DNA from: an uncultured Eubacteriales bacterium
Lineage (GTDB): Bacteria > Bacillota > Clostridia > Oscillospirales > Butyricicoccaceae
Reading direction: 5' to 3'
Assembly: GCA_910585875.1 (NCBI GenBank)
Contig: CAJUIK010000056.1
Span: 1-12,310 of the forward strand
Length of the DNA: 12,310 nt
The notes under the pieces were generated by a model. The model was not told the origin of the DNA. It was given only the letters and a program-made list of their open reading frames with translations, and did not search any database. The translations under genes were made by a program, and so were the position numbers. Shown piece by piece: positions 1-6,244 of this stretch; position 1 is the stretch's first letter; each line of letters begins with the position of its first letter.

Positions 1-21
1 GGTTTGAGCAACACGCAAACC
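1..21. repeat. 6-bp inverted repeat at the window edge
   Basis: GGTTTG (1-6) and CAAACC (16-21) are perfect inverted arms separated by 9 nt. The left arm starts at the first base, so the dyad may extend outside the window. No T-run follows, so it does not look like a rightward terminator. It could be an operator or leader hairpin for the lipid kinase gene at 85, or chance. I see no convincing promoter in 1-84: the TTGAGC (4-9) and TATAGA (31-36) elements are 21 bp apart, which is too far. Confidence 0.25.
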
Positions 22-84
22 AGAGGGGACTATAGAACAACAAAGAAAAATCTGCCTTTTTGATTGGCTGCGGAGGGTGGAAGG

Positions 85-963
85 ATGAAAAAATTACTGC
101 TGCTTTATAATCCACGGTCTGGGCGGGCCCATATTGCCAAAAACCTGGATTTGATTTTGCAGCGATTTTGCAAAGCGGGCTACGAGACCATTGTGTATCC
201 CATGATCGAGGGCCTGGGCGCCCGGGAAGTATTGGAAAGCCGGGGAGTGGAGGGCATTGACCTGGCGGTGTGCTGCGGAGGAGACGGCACCCTGCATCAC
301 GCCGTCAACGGTCTGCTGCGCTGGCCCAACCCGCCGGCGCTGGGCTACCTGCCGGCGGGCAGCACCAATGATTTCGCCGCCTCCCTGGAGCTGCCCAAAA
401 CCCTGGAAGGGGCGCTGGACGCCATCATAGAAGGGCAGGGCAAAGCCCTGGACGTGGGCGATTTTGGAGGCGAGCTTTTCAACTATGTGGCGGCGTTCGG
501 CGCTTTTGCCTCGGTGTCCTATTCCACCGCCCAGGGCGCCAAAAACTCCATGGGCCATCTGGCCTATATCATCGAAGGGGTGAAAAACCTGCCCATCGGC
601 CAGCGTTATCCGGCCCGCGTGGAAGTCAACGGCCAGACGCTGGAAGACGATTATATTTTCGGCAGCGTCTGCAACACCAATTATATCGGCGGATTTTCCA
701 TGGGCGCCGCCGCCGCTCTGGACGACGGCCAGTTTGAGCTGCTGCTCATTCGAGCGCCCCAATCCGTGTTGGAGCTGAACAACTTGGCGGGCAAGCTGCT
801 GGCCCGGGACTTTGACAACGAATTTATCACCATGATGCACGCCGACCGGGTGAAATTTACCTTCCCCCAGCCTACAGCTTGGGCGCTGGACGGCGAATTC
901 GGCGGCGAAACCCAGGAGATTGAAATCGTCGTGCGCCCCAAAGCGCTGAAAATGAAACTGTAA
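85..963 (+). CDS. Diacylglycerol kinase family lipid kinase
   Basis: This 292-aa protein belongs to the diacylglycerol kinase catalytic family (DgkB/YegS type). These cytosolic or membrane-associated enzymes phosphorylate diacylglycerol or a related lipid with ATP, returning diacylglycerol to phosphatidate for phospholipid synthesis. Visible motifs are the N-terminal YNPRSG, the nucleotide-binding CCGGDGTLHHAVNG, PAGSTNDFA, DDGQFELLLIR and the C-terminal ALDGEFGG, in the usual family order and at the usual length of about 290-300 aa. No signal peptide or membrane segment is evident. I chose ATG 85 because GGAGGG lies 7 nt upstream at 72-77; a TTG at 64 in the same frame has no such site and would add seven non-family residues. 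It stands alone and converges on the hydrogenase operon. The exact lipid substrate cannot be read from sequence. Confidence 0.93.
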   Translation: MKKLLLLYNPRSGRAHIAKNLDLILQRFCKAGYETIVYPMIEGLGAREVLESRGVEGIDLAVCCGGDGTLHHAVNGLLRWPNPPALGYLPAGSTNDFAASLELPKTLEGALDAIIEGQGKALDVGDFGGELFNYVAAFGAFASVSYSTAQGAKNSMGHLAYIIEGVKNLPIGQRYPARVEVNGQTLEDDYIFGSVCNTNYIGGFSMGAAAALDDGQFELLLIRAPQSVLELNNLAGKLLARDFDNEFITMMHADRVKFTFPQPTAWALDGEFGGETQEIEIVVRPKALKMKL

Positions 964-1045
964 GCCGGCGCCGCAAAGGGCGCCTGACGGCCGAGAAACA
1001 GACAAAAGGTTGTTTGGTGAACGAGGCAGACCGCAAATTTATGAA

Positions 1046-1082
1046 AAGAGCAAGGCCAACCGTTTCGGTCGGCCTTGCTCTT
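1046..1082. terminator. Bidirectional intrinsic terminator
   Basis: AAGAGCAAGGCC (1046-1057) pairs perfectly with GGCCTTGCTCTT (1071-1082). After one mismatch the stem continues as ACCG/CGGT around a TTT loop. T-rich runs follow on both strands (TTCTTTTATA on +, TTTTCATAAATT on -). It can end both the rightward lipid kinase transcript and the leftward hydrogenase transcript. Two smaller hairpins flank it, GGCGCC/GGCGCC at 967-984 just after the kinase stop and GGGC/GCCC at 1117-1127 just after the hydrogenase stop. Confidence 0.9.
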
Positions 1083-1130
1083 CTTTTATATCGCCGTGGG
1101 ATGAAAAGAATGAGCAGGGCTCCGCCCCAA

Positions 1131-2873
1131 TCAGCGATTTTCTGGGGCCGCCGGCATCTGCCATGCCTCGTGGTCGGTATGCAGCAGACAGTGGGCTTTT
1201 TCCGAAAGGGGATGGCCCAAGTAATCGTGGTAGAGTTTTTGCACAGAGGGATTTTCATGGGAGAAGCGCAGGGGCGCGGCTTCGTCCAGAGCGTAGAGCT
1301 TTTTGCCCCGGCTTTCCGCCAGCTCCTGGCCGTCGTGGATGGGCTGTCCGCCGCCGCCGGCGCAGCCGCCGGGGCAGGCCATCACTTCCACAAAATCATA
1401 CTGGACCTGGCCCCGCCGCAGAGCCTCTATCAAACGCCGAGCGGCGCCCAGGCCGTGGACCACGGCCACCCGAAGAACCGTTCCTTGGATTTCAAAGGAG
1501 GCTTCTTTCCAGCCGTCCATGCCTCGCACGTCCCGGAAAGCGTCGGGGGCAGGATTCTGGCCGGCGACCAGGAAATAGGCGCTGCGCAGAGCGGCCTCCA
1601 TCACGCCGCCGGTGGCGCCGAAAATCACGCCGGCGCCGGTGGCCTCGCCCAGCGGCTGATCAAATTCTTCCTCGGGCAGCAGCTCGGGGCGGATGTGCTC
1701 GGCCCGGAGCATCCGCGCCATTTCCCGGGTCGTCAGCGAAAGGTCTACGTCCTGCCCTGCGCCGGCGTCCGCCATGGTGGGCAGAGCGCATTCCTGTTTT
1801 TTGGCCAGACAGGGCATGACGGACAGGCAGAAAATCTTTTCCGCCGGCACGCCCAGCTGTTGGGCGTAATAGGTCTTAGTCACAGCGCCAAACATCTGCT
1901 GAGGGGATTTGGCGGTGGAAAGCTGGCTTGTCATATCGGGATACTGGGACTTCAGGAACCGGACCCAGCCCGGGCAGCAGGAGGTGAACATAGGCGCTTT
2001 GTGGGCCGCCGGGCGTTTCAGATGCTCCAGAAACTCGCTGCCCTCTTCCATAATGGTCAAGTCGGCGGCAAAATCGGTGTCGAACACATAGTCGAAGCCG
2101 ATGCGCCGCAGGGCGGCTACCATCCGGCCCACTGTGGCCTGGCTGTCGTCTAGGCCCAGGTATTCGCCCCAGGCGGCCCGGACGGCGGGCGCCACCTGGA
2201 CTACGGTGATTTTGTCGGGGTCGGCCAAGGCGTCGAAGACCTTTTGGGTGTCGTCCCGCTCCCGCAGGGCGCCCACTGGGCAATGGGTGATGCACTGGCC
2301 GCACAGGGCGCAGTCCGCCTCTTTGATTTTCCGGTTCAGAGAAACGTCCACCGTGGTGCGGGAGCCGGTGGCCGCCACGTCCCAGATGCGCAGCCCTTGG
2401 ACCTTGTCGCAGATTTGGATACAGCGCATACATTTGACGCACTTGGAGGCGTCCCGAATCAGCGGGAAGCTCTTGTCCCAGCGGAAGGGGGGGATTTTCT
2501 TTTCAAAGGGGACGTCCAGGATATTCAGGTCGTTGGCAATGGTTTGCAAAGAGCAGTTGCCGCTGCGGACGCAGGAGGCGCATTGGGCGTTGTGCTGGGA
2601 AAGCAGCAGCTCCACGTTGATGCGCCGGGTTTCCCGGACCTTGGGGCTGTTGGTCAGCACTTCCATCCCCTCTTCCACCGCGTTGTTGCAGGCTGTGACG
2701 AGTTTGTCCATGCCGGCCAGCTCCACAACGCACACCCGGCAGGCGCCGATATCGTTGATATCCCGCAGATAGCACAGGCTGGGGATCTGCACCCCCGCCG
2801 CCCGGGCCGCGTCCAGAATGGAGGTCCCTTCGGATACGGATACCGGGATTTTGTCGATGGTCAAATTTACCAT
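1131..2873 (-). CDS. hydA: [FeFe] hydrogenase, CpI-like catalytic subunit
   Basis: This 580-aa iron-only hydrogenase catalyses 2H+ + 2e- <=> H2 in the cytoplasm and looks complete. Cluster ligands run in the order of Clostridium pasteurianum CpI and nearly at its numbering. They are [2Fe-2S] C34, C45, C48, C62; the His-ligated [4Fe-4S] H94, C98, C101, C107; two ferredoxin-type clusters C145/148/151/155 and C188/191/194/198; and H-cluster motifs TSCCPGW (C299 proton-relay, C300 ligand), MPCLAKKQE (C355) and EVMACPGGCAGGGGQP (C500, C504). The proton-path segment IMEE is also present. The C-terminal tail (HDYLGHPLSEKA) resembles hydrogenases that work with NuoF-type partners. ATG 2873 is chosen because GGAGGGAGG sits just upstream and the family starts at VNLTID; the frame is open for 33 more codons, but these overlap the upstream gene. 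The start overlaps that gene's stop (ATGGTAA), implying translational coupling. H-cluster maturases (HydE/F/G) are not in the window and must be elsewhere. Confidence 0.97.
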   Translation of the reverse strand: MVNLTIDKIPVSVSEGTSILDAARAAGVQIPSLCYLRDINDIGACRVCVVELAGMDKLVTACNNAVEEGMEVLTNSPKVRETRRINVELLLSQHNAQCASCVRSGNCSLQTIANDLNILDVPFEKKIPPFRWDKSFPLIRDASKCVKCMRCIQICDKVQGLRIWDVAATGSRTTVDVSLNRKIKEADCALCGQCITHCPVGALRERDDTQKVFDALADPDKITVVQVAPAVRAAWGEYLGLDDSQATVGRMVAALRRIGFDYVFDTDFAADLTIMEEGSEFLEHLKRPAAHKAPMFTSCCPGWVRFLKSQYPDMTSQLSTAKSPQQMFGAVTKTYYAQQLGVPAEKIFCLSVMPCLAKKQECALPTMADAGAGQDVDLSLTTREMARMLRAEHIRPELLPEEEFDQPLGEATGAGVIFGATGGVMEAALRSAYFLVAGQNPAPDAFRDVRGMDGWKEASFEIQGTVLRVAVVHGLGAARRLIEALRRGQVQYDFVEVMACPGGCAGGGGQPIHDGQELAESRGKKLYALDEAAPLRFSHENPSVQKLYHDYLGHPLSEKAHCLLHTDHEAWQMPAAPENR

Positions 2874-4699
2874 TGTTTTGTCCTCCCTCCTTTGAAAGCG
2901 CCGTAGCCGAAGTGGTCGCAGCGCAGGCAGCGGTGGGCCTCCTGCAAAGCCTCCTGCTCGGTCATGCCGCATTCCAGGATTTCAAAGTCGCGGCAGCGCT
3001 CCTGAGCGGGGCGCTCGGTCAGGTTGACTCGGCCGGTGGGGGCCCGGTCGTACAGGGCGGGGGCGGGGATTTCCACGTCGCAGGTAATGGCGTGGTTGAA
3101 GCCTAAGTACTCGTCGATATTGGCCGCGGCCACCTTGCCCGCGGCGATGGCCCGGATGACGGTGGCGGGGCCGGTGACGCAGTCGCCGCCGGCGAAGATG
3201 CCGTTGAAATTTTCGATGTCGCTGGAGCTCAAAGCTTCGATAGCGCCTCGGTGGATGGGCACGCCGTATTCTTCAAAGGGCTGAGTTTCCACGCCCTGGC
3301 CGATGGCCACCACCACGATGTCGCAGGGGATCCGCTTCTCGGGGGCGTCGGCCTTTTGGGGCCGGGGCCGGCCGGAGGAGTCGATGGGGCCCACGATCTG
3401 GGGCTGAACCCACAGCGCGACTACGTTTTCATTTTCGTCGGATTCGATGCGCACCGGCGCCTGCAAAGCGGCCAGCTCGCAGCCTTCGGCGATGGCGCCC
3501 TGGGTCTCTTCGGGCAGGGCCGTCATATCCGCTTGGCGGCGGCGATAGACGCAGGTGACGCTTTCGGCGCCCAGCCGCTTGGCGGAGCGGGTGCAGTCCA
3601 TGGCCACGTTGCCGCCGCCGATGACCACCACTCTCTTGCCGGAGAAATCCGGCCGCAGGCCGTCGCCGATGTTGCGCAGCATTTCTACCGCGCTCATGAC
3701 GCCCCGTTTGTCTTCGCCCTCGATGCCCATCTTTTTATCGCTCTGGGCGCCGATGGCGATGTACATGGCGTCGTATTGCCGGCGTAGCTCCTTCAGGGGG
3801 ATGTCTACGCCCACCTCCTGGTGGCAGACTTCTACGCCGGTGGAAAGAATGTGCTGGATATCTTCTTCCAGCCGCTGGGCGGGCAGACGGTAGCTGGGGA
3901 TGCCGTAGGCCAGCATACCGCCCATGCGCTTGCGCTTTTCAAAAACCGTCACCTTGTGGCCCATCAGGGAGAGGAAATAGGCGGCGCTGAGGCCGCCGGG
4001 GCCGCCGCCTACCACAGCCACCTTTTTGCCCGTGGCAGGGGCGCAGGGGGGAGGAGGAGCCTCGCCGCAGTGATCCACGGCGTAGAGCTTCAGCGCCCGG
4101 ATATTGACGCTGTCGTCGATCATGTTCCGGCGGCAGCGGGCTTCGCAGGGGTGTTCGCAAACCATGGCGCAGGAGGTGGGGAAGGGGTTGTCCTTGCGAA
4201 TCAGCCGCACGGCGTCGGCATACCGCCCTTCGCCCACCAGGGCCACATAGCCCGGGATATCCACGCCGGCCGGGCACAGCGCCACGCAGGGCACAGGCTG
4301 ATTGAGCTGGAGCAAGCAGCGGCGGTTTACAATGTGTTCCACATAATCGTCCCGGAAACCGATCACGCCCCGCAGCACCATGTCCGCGGCCTCATAGCCG
4401 ATGGCGCAGTCCGCCGAGTTTTTGATGGCCCGGGCCGTGCGCTCGATCAGGTCGATGGTATCCAGCGTGGCGGCGCCGTCCAGCACGTTTTCCAGCAGCT
4501 GGCTTAGCTGGCCCAGGCCCACCCGGCAGGGCGTACACTTGCCGCAGGTTTGGGCGTGGCACATCTTTAGGAAGGACGCCGACATATCCACAGGACACAG
4601 CCCCGGAGGGCTGGCCACAATGCGGCGCTCTACATCCCGGTAGAGCCCCTCCACCACCTGTTGGGCGGCGTTGGGGGTGTTGATGTTGAGTCTGCTCAC
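2867..4699 (-). CDS. NuoF C-terminal Fe-S domain fused to GltD/NfnL-like NAD(P)H:FAD oxidoreductase (hydrogenase partner)
   Basis: This is a 610-aa fusion. Residues about 30-125 match the C-terminal [4Fe-4S] part of NuoF/HydB (CPVDMSASFLKMC, then CGKCTPCR with C52, C55, C58, and a fourth ligand C98 in SADCAIG). The NuoF FMN/NADH-binding domain is absent. Residues about 128-610 resemble the glutamate synthase small subunit and NfnL: Fe-S cysteines C138, C142 (CPAGVDIP) and C177, C181, C185, C189; FAD motif GGGPGG at 231-236; NAD(P)H motif GGGNVAMD at 361-368 followed by VYRRR at 384-388, which in this family favours NADPH; and AGGD at 503-506 for FAD. A last CLRC pair (591-594) ends the protein. 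The likely role is electron exchange between NAD(P)H and the co-transcribed hydrogenase. Start GTG 4699 follows AAAGGAGGAA (4705-4714); an upstream TTG at 4747 lacks this. Automatic naming as glutamate synthase would probably be wrong, as no large subunit is nearby. Confidence 0.92.
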   Translation of the reverse strand: MSRLNINTPNAAQQVVEGLYRDVERRIVASPPGLCPVDMSASFLKMCHAQTCGKCTPCRVGLGQLSQLLENVLDGAATLDTIDLIERTARAIKNSADCAIGYEAADMVLRGVIGFRDDYVEHIVNRRCLLQLNQPVPCVALCPAGVDIPGYVALVGEGRYADAVRLIRKDNPFPTSCAMVCEHPCEARCRRNMIDDSVNIRALKLYAVDHCGEAPPPPCAPATGKKVAVVGGGPGGLSAAYFLSLMGHKVTVFEKRKRMGGMLAYGIPSYRLPAQRLEEDIQHILSTGVEVCHQEVGVDIPLKELRRQYDAMYIAIGAQSDKKMGIEGEDKRGVMSAVEMLRNIGDGLRPDFSGKRVVVIGGGNVAMDCTRSAKRLGAESVTCVYRRRQADMTALPEETQGAIAEGCELAALQAPVRIESDENENVVALWVQPQIVGPIDSSGRPRPQKADAPEKRIPCDIVVVAIGQGVETQPFEEYGVPIHRGAIEALSSSDIENFNGIFAGGDCVTGPATVIRAIAAGKVAAANIDEYLGFNHAITCDVEIPAPALYDRAPTGRVNLTERPAQERCRDFEILECGMTEQEALQEAHRCLRCDHFGYGAFKGGRTKQW

Positions 4700-4774
4700 C
4701 GATCTTCCTCCTTTGCGGACAAAGCCGCTATCGTCTTGAAACGACAAAATAGGATGAATTTATCCCTTAGCTTT

Positions 4775-4804
4775 ATTATAAAATCAAAAGTATTGCTTGG
4801 TCAA
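4775..4804 (-). promoter_or_regulatory. Sigma-A-like promoter of the hydrogenase operon
   Basis: Read on the minus strand, TTGACC (4799-4804) and a perfect TATAAT (4775-4780) are separated by 18 bp. The transcript would start near 4768, giving a leader of about 70 nt before the GTG at 4699. It is the only strong promoter seen upstream of the two-gene hydrogenase operon. The -35 box touches the inverted repeat at 4803-4843. Confidence 0.8.
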
Positions 4805-4843
4805 CCCCCTGAAATACTTTAGCTGATTGAAAAATCAGGGGTT
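4803..4843. promoter_or_regulatory. Nested dyads upstream of the hydrogenase promoter
   Basis: An outer inverted repeat, CCCCTGA (4806-4812) with TCAGGGG (4835-4841), is flanked by AA/TT (4803-4804 and 4842-4843; one extra C on the left). A tighter perfect dyad shares its right arm: CTGATT-N4-AATCAG at 4823-4838. The left end overlaps the -35 box, a position suited to repressor or activator binding. The half-sites do not match the clostridial Rex consensus (TTGTTAA-type arms), so I cannot name the regulator. As RNA on the + strand the outer repeat precedes a T-rich run, but no + gene lies upstream to need a terminator. Confidence 0.45.
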
Positions 4844-4845
4844 AT

Positions 4846-4866
4846 TTTATAGAAAAAATCTATAAA
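4846..4866. promoter_or_regulatory. AT-rich 7-bp inverted repeat upstream of the hydrogenase promoter
   Basis: TTTATAG (4846-4852) and CTATAAA (4860-4866) are perfect inverted arms with a 7-nt centre. The repeat sits about 40 bp upstream of the hydrogenase -35 box, next to the nested dyads. It may be a second operator or simply AT-rich spacer sequence. Confidence 0.3.
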
Positions 4867-4900
4867 GCGCCTATGAGGTAAATTTTAGAATGAATGCAAA

Positions 4901-4928
4901 AATCCCCCCGTTGTTTTCCGGGGGGATT
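4901..4928 (-). terminator. Intrinsic terminator after the MFS pair
   Basis: AATCCCCCC (4901-4909) pairs with GGGGGGATT (4920-4928) around a 10-nt loop. On the minus strand the stem is followed by an uninterrupted T-run (A-run at 4898-4902 on +). It lies about 30 nt downstream of the stop codon of the distal transporter at 4959 and insulates the hydrogenase promoter from upstream transcription. Confidence 0.9.
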
Positions 4929-4958
4929 CGGGCGCTGGAAAATTTGAAAAAAGGGGAA

Positions 4959-6179
4959 TTATTTGACGTCGTCCGCCATGGGGTCGTTTTTTGCCGCGTA
5001 ATAGAAAAACGCGCAGACGGCGCTGAGCCCGAGAGCCGCGGCGGCGAACAGGAAAGGCGTTTTGGGGCTGGAAGAATAGAGGAAGCCGGCGCACAGGGAG
5101 CCCACGATGCCGCCCAGGGAACGGGTGGAATTGAAGAATCCCATCACCAGGTTGCTGTCGCTGGTTTTGGCGCCCCGCCGGGCCACCAGGTCCTGAAGCA
5201 GGGGAAGGGAGACGGCATAGACGGCATAGACCAGCACGCTGAGGCCCATGAAAGGCCAAGTGGAATCGGCAAACACCACGCCGATTATACCGGCGGTCAT
5301 CACCGTCAGCACCAGGACGATGGAGCGGCGAACGTTGGTTTTCTTGATCATCCACATACAGATGGTGGCGTTGGCGGCCAGGGAGACAAAGCCGATGACG
5401 CCTTTGATCAGGCCGTTGTATTTGGAGGTCAGGCCCAGCGCGTCTTTGATGTAGTAATTGAAGCACTGCTCAAAAGCCACATACCCCAGGTTGCACAGGC
5501 AGGCCGCGGCGAACAGCATGGCGAACAGGGCCGTCATGAAATGGCGGCAGGCCATAAAGGCGGCGAAGGGATTGGCCTCCCGGATCAGCCGCCGGGGTTC
5601 GATGGGGCCGGCGCCGGCGGGCCGGTCGTCCTGGCAGATCAGGAAAAACAGCACGCCGCCCAGGGCCAGGCAGCCCGCTTGAGCGGCAAAGGTGAGATTG
5701 AGGGAAACCTCGCCCAGGAAACCGCCCACAAAATAGCCAAAAGCGCCGCCAACCGTCTGAATTGTGGCAAAAATCGTCAGATTCCGTCCCCGCTCCATGT
5801 CGGGGGAGGTGTTGACGATATAGGTGAGAAAACTGGTGAACGCGCCGCCCGTGAACATACCGGCAAAAACACGGGCAAAAATCACCATTCCCTCTGTGCG
5901 GGCCATGCCGAAAAGGGCCTGGCCCACGGAATAGCCCAGGCAGCAGATGAGCATGGAATAGCGGCTGGCGATGTAGTTGTTCAGCTTGCCCCAGAAGGGA
6001 GACATCAGGAAATAAGAGACCTGCATCACGGCCAGGGCCACGCCGAACATATAGTCGTTGAGATGGTATTCCTGAATCAAGGTGGGCGTCACCGGATGGG
6101 CGAAGCTGGCGGCCATATTGAACAGGACGGCCACCACAAAAAACAGGAACATATTGTTGGATTTCTGTTTGGTTTCCAT
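4959..6179 (-). CDS. MFS transporter, distal copy of a tandem pair
   Basis: This 406-aa protein is of typical size for a 12-helix major facilitator superfamily transporter. Hydrophobic segments run through the whole chain. A loop with basic residues after the second segment (SPFWGKLNNYIASR) matches the usual MFS motif A region. Further features are the conserved GMARTEG and FARVFAGMFTGG segments and a central hydrophilic loop (about 195-220, DDRPAGAGPIEPRRLIREAN) that splits the two halves. The protein would sit in the cytoplasmic membrane. The substrate is unknown; drug/proton antiport or metabolite transport are both possible. ATG 6179 is preceded by GGAGAGGAAAG. It lies 65 nt downstream of its paralogue, with no terminator or obvious promoter between, so the two are probably co-transcribed from the promoter near 7569-7599. 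A hairpin sits directly 5' of its ribosome binding site. Confidence 0.9.
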   Translation of the reverse strand: METKQKSNNMFLFFVVAVLFNMAASFAHPVTPTLIQEYHLNDYMFGVALAVMQVSYFLMSPFWGKLNNYIASRYSMLICCLGYSVGQALFGMARTEGMVIFARVFAGMFTGGAFTSFLTYIVNTSPDMERGRNLTIFATIQTVGGAFGYFVGGFLGEVSLNLTFAAQAGCLALGGVLFFLICQDDRPAGAGPIEPRRLIREANPFAAFMACRHFMTALFAMLFAAACLCNLGYVAFEQCFNYYIKDALGLTSKYNGLIKGVIGFVSLAANATICMWMIKKTNVRRSIVLVLTVMTAGIIGVVFADSTWPFMGLSVLVYAVYAVSLPLLQDLVARRGAKTSDSNLVMGFFNSTRSLGGIVGSLCAGFLYSSSPKTPFLFAAAALGLSAVCAFFYYAAKNDPMADDVK

Positions 6180-6194
6180 TTTTCTTTCCTCTCC

Positions 6195-6220
6195 CGGCGG
6201 CCGGAGGCTTCAGGCCGCCG
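6195..6220 (-). promoter_or_regulatory. Leader hairpin adjoining the SD of the distal MFS gene
   Basis: In the leftward transcript CGGCGGCC pairs with GGCCGCCG, a perfect 8-bp GC stem with the 10-nt loop TGAAGCCTCC. The SD region GGAGAGGAAAG starts on the very next base. There is no U-run, so it is not an intrinsic terminator. The loop CTCC could pair with GGAG of the SD. It may tune translation or stabilise the mRNA segment. Confidence 0.6.
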
Positions 6221-6244
6221 ATTCAATTCGTTGGTTTCAGGCGG

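Noticed and set aside
94..1005. 303-codon open frame on the minus strand, opposite the lipid kinase
   Set aside because: It is the antisense shadow of a gene with clear family motifs, lacks a ribosome binding site and any recognisable domain, and has the His/Gly/Gln-rich make-up typical of such shadows.
1014..2153. 379-codon plus-strand frame opposite hydA
   Set aside because: Shadow of the hydrogenase, whose cluster ligands are all intact on the minus strand.
2867..4699. Glutamate synthase small subunit (GltD) as the function
   Set aside because: The oxidoreductase half is GltD-like, but it is fused to a NuoF cluster domain, is coupled to hydA, and no GltB large subunit is nearby; a hydrogenase partner fits better.
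4799..4866. Rex-binding site for redox control of the hydrogenase operon
   Set aside because: Expected for fermentative redox genes in Clostridia, but no TTGTTAA-N4-TTAACAA-like sequence is present in the upstream region.
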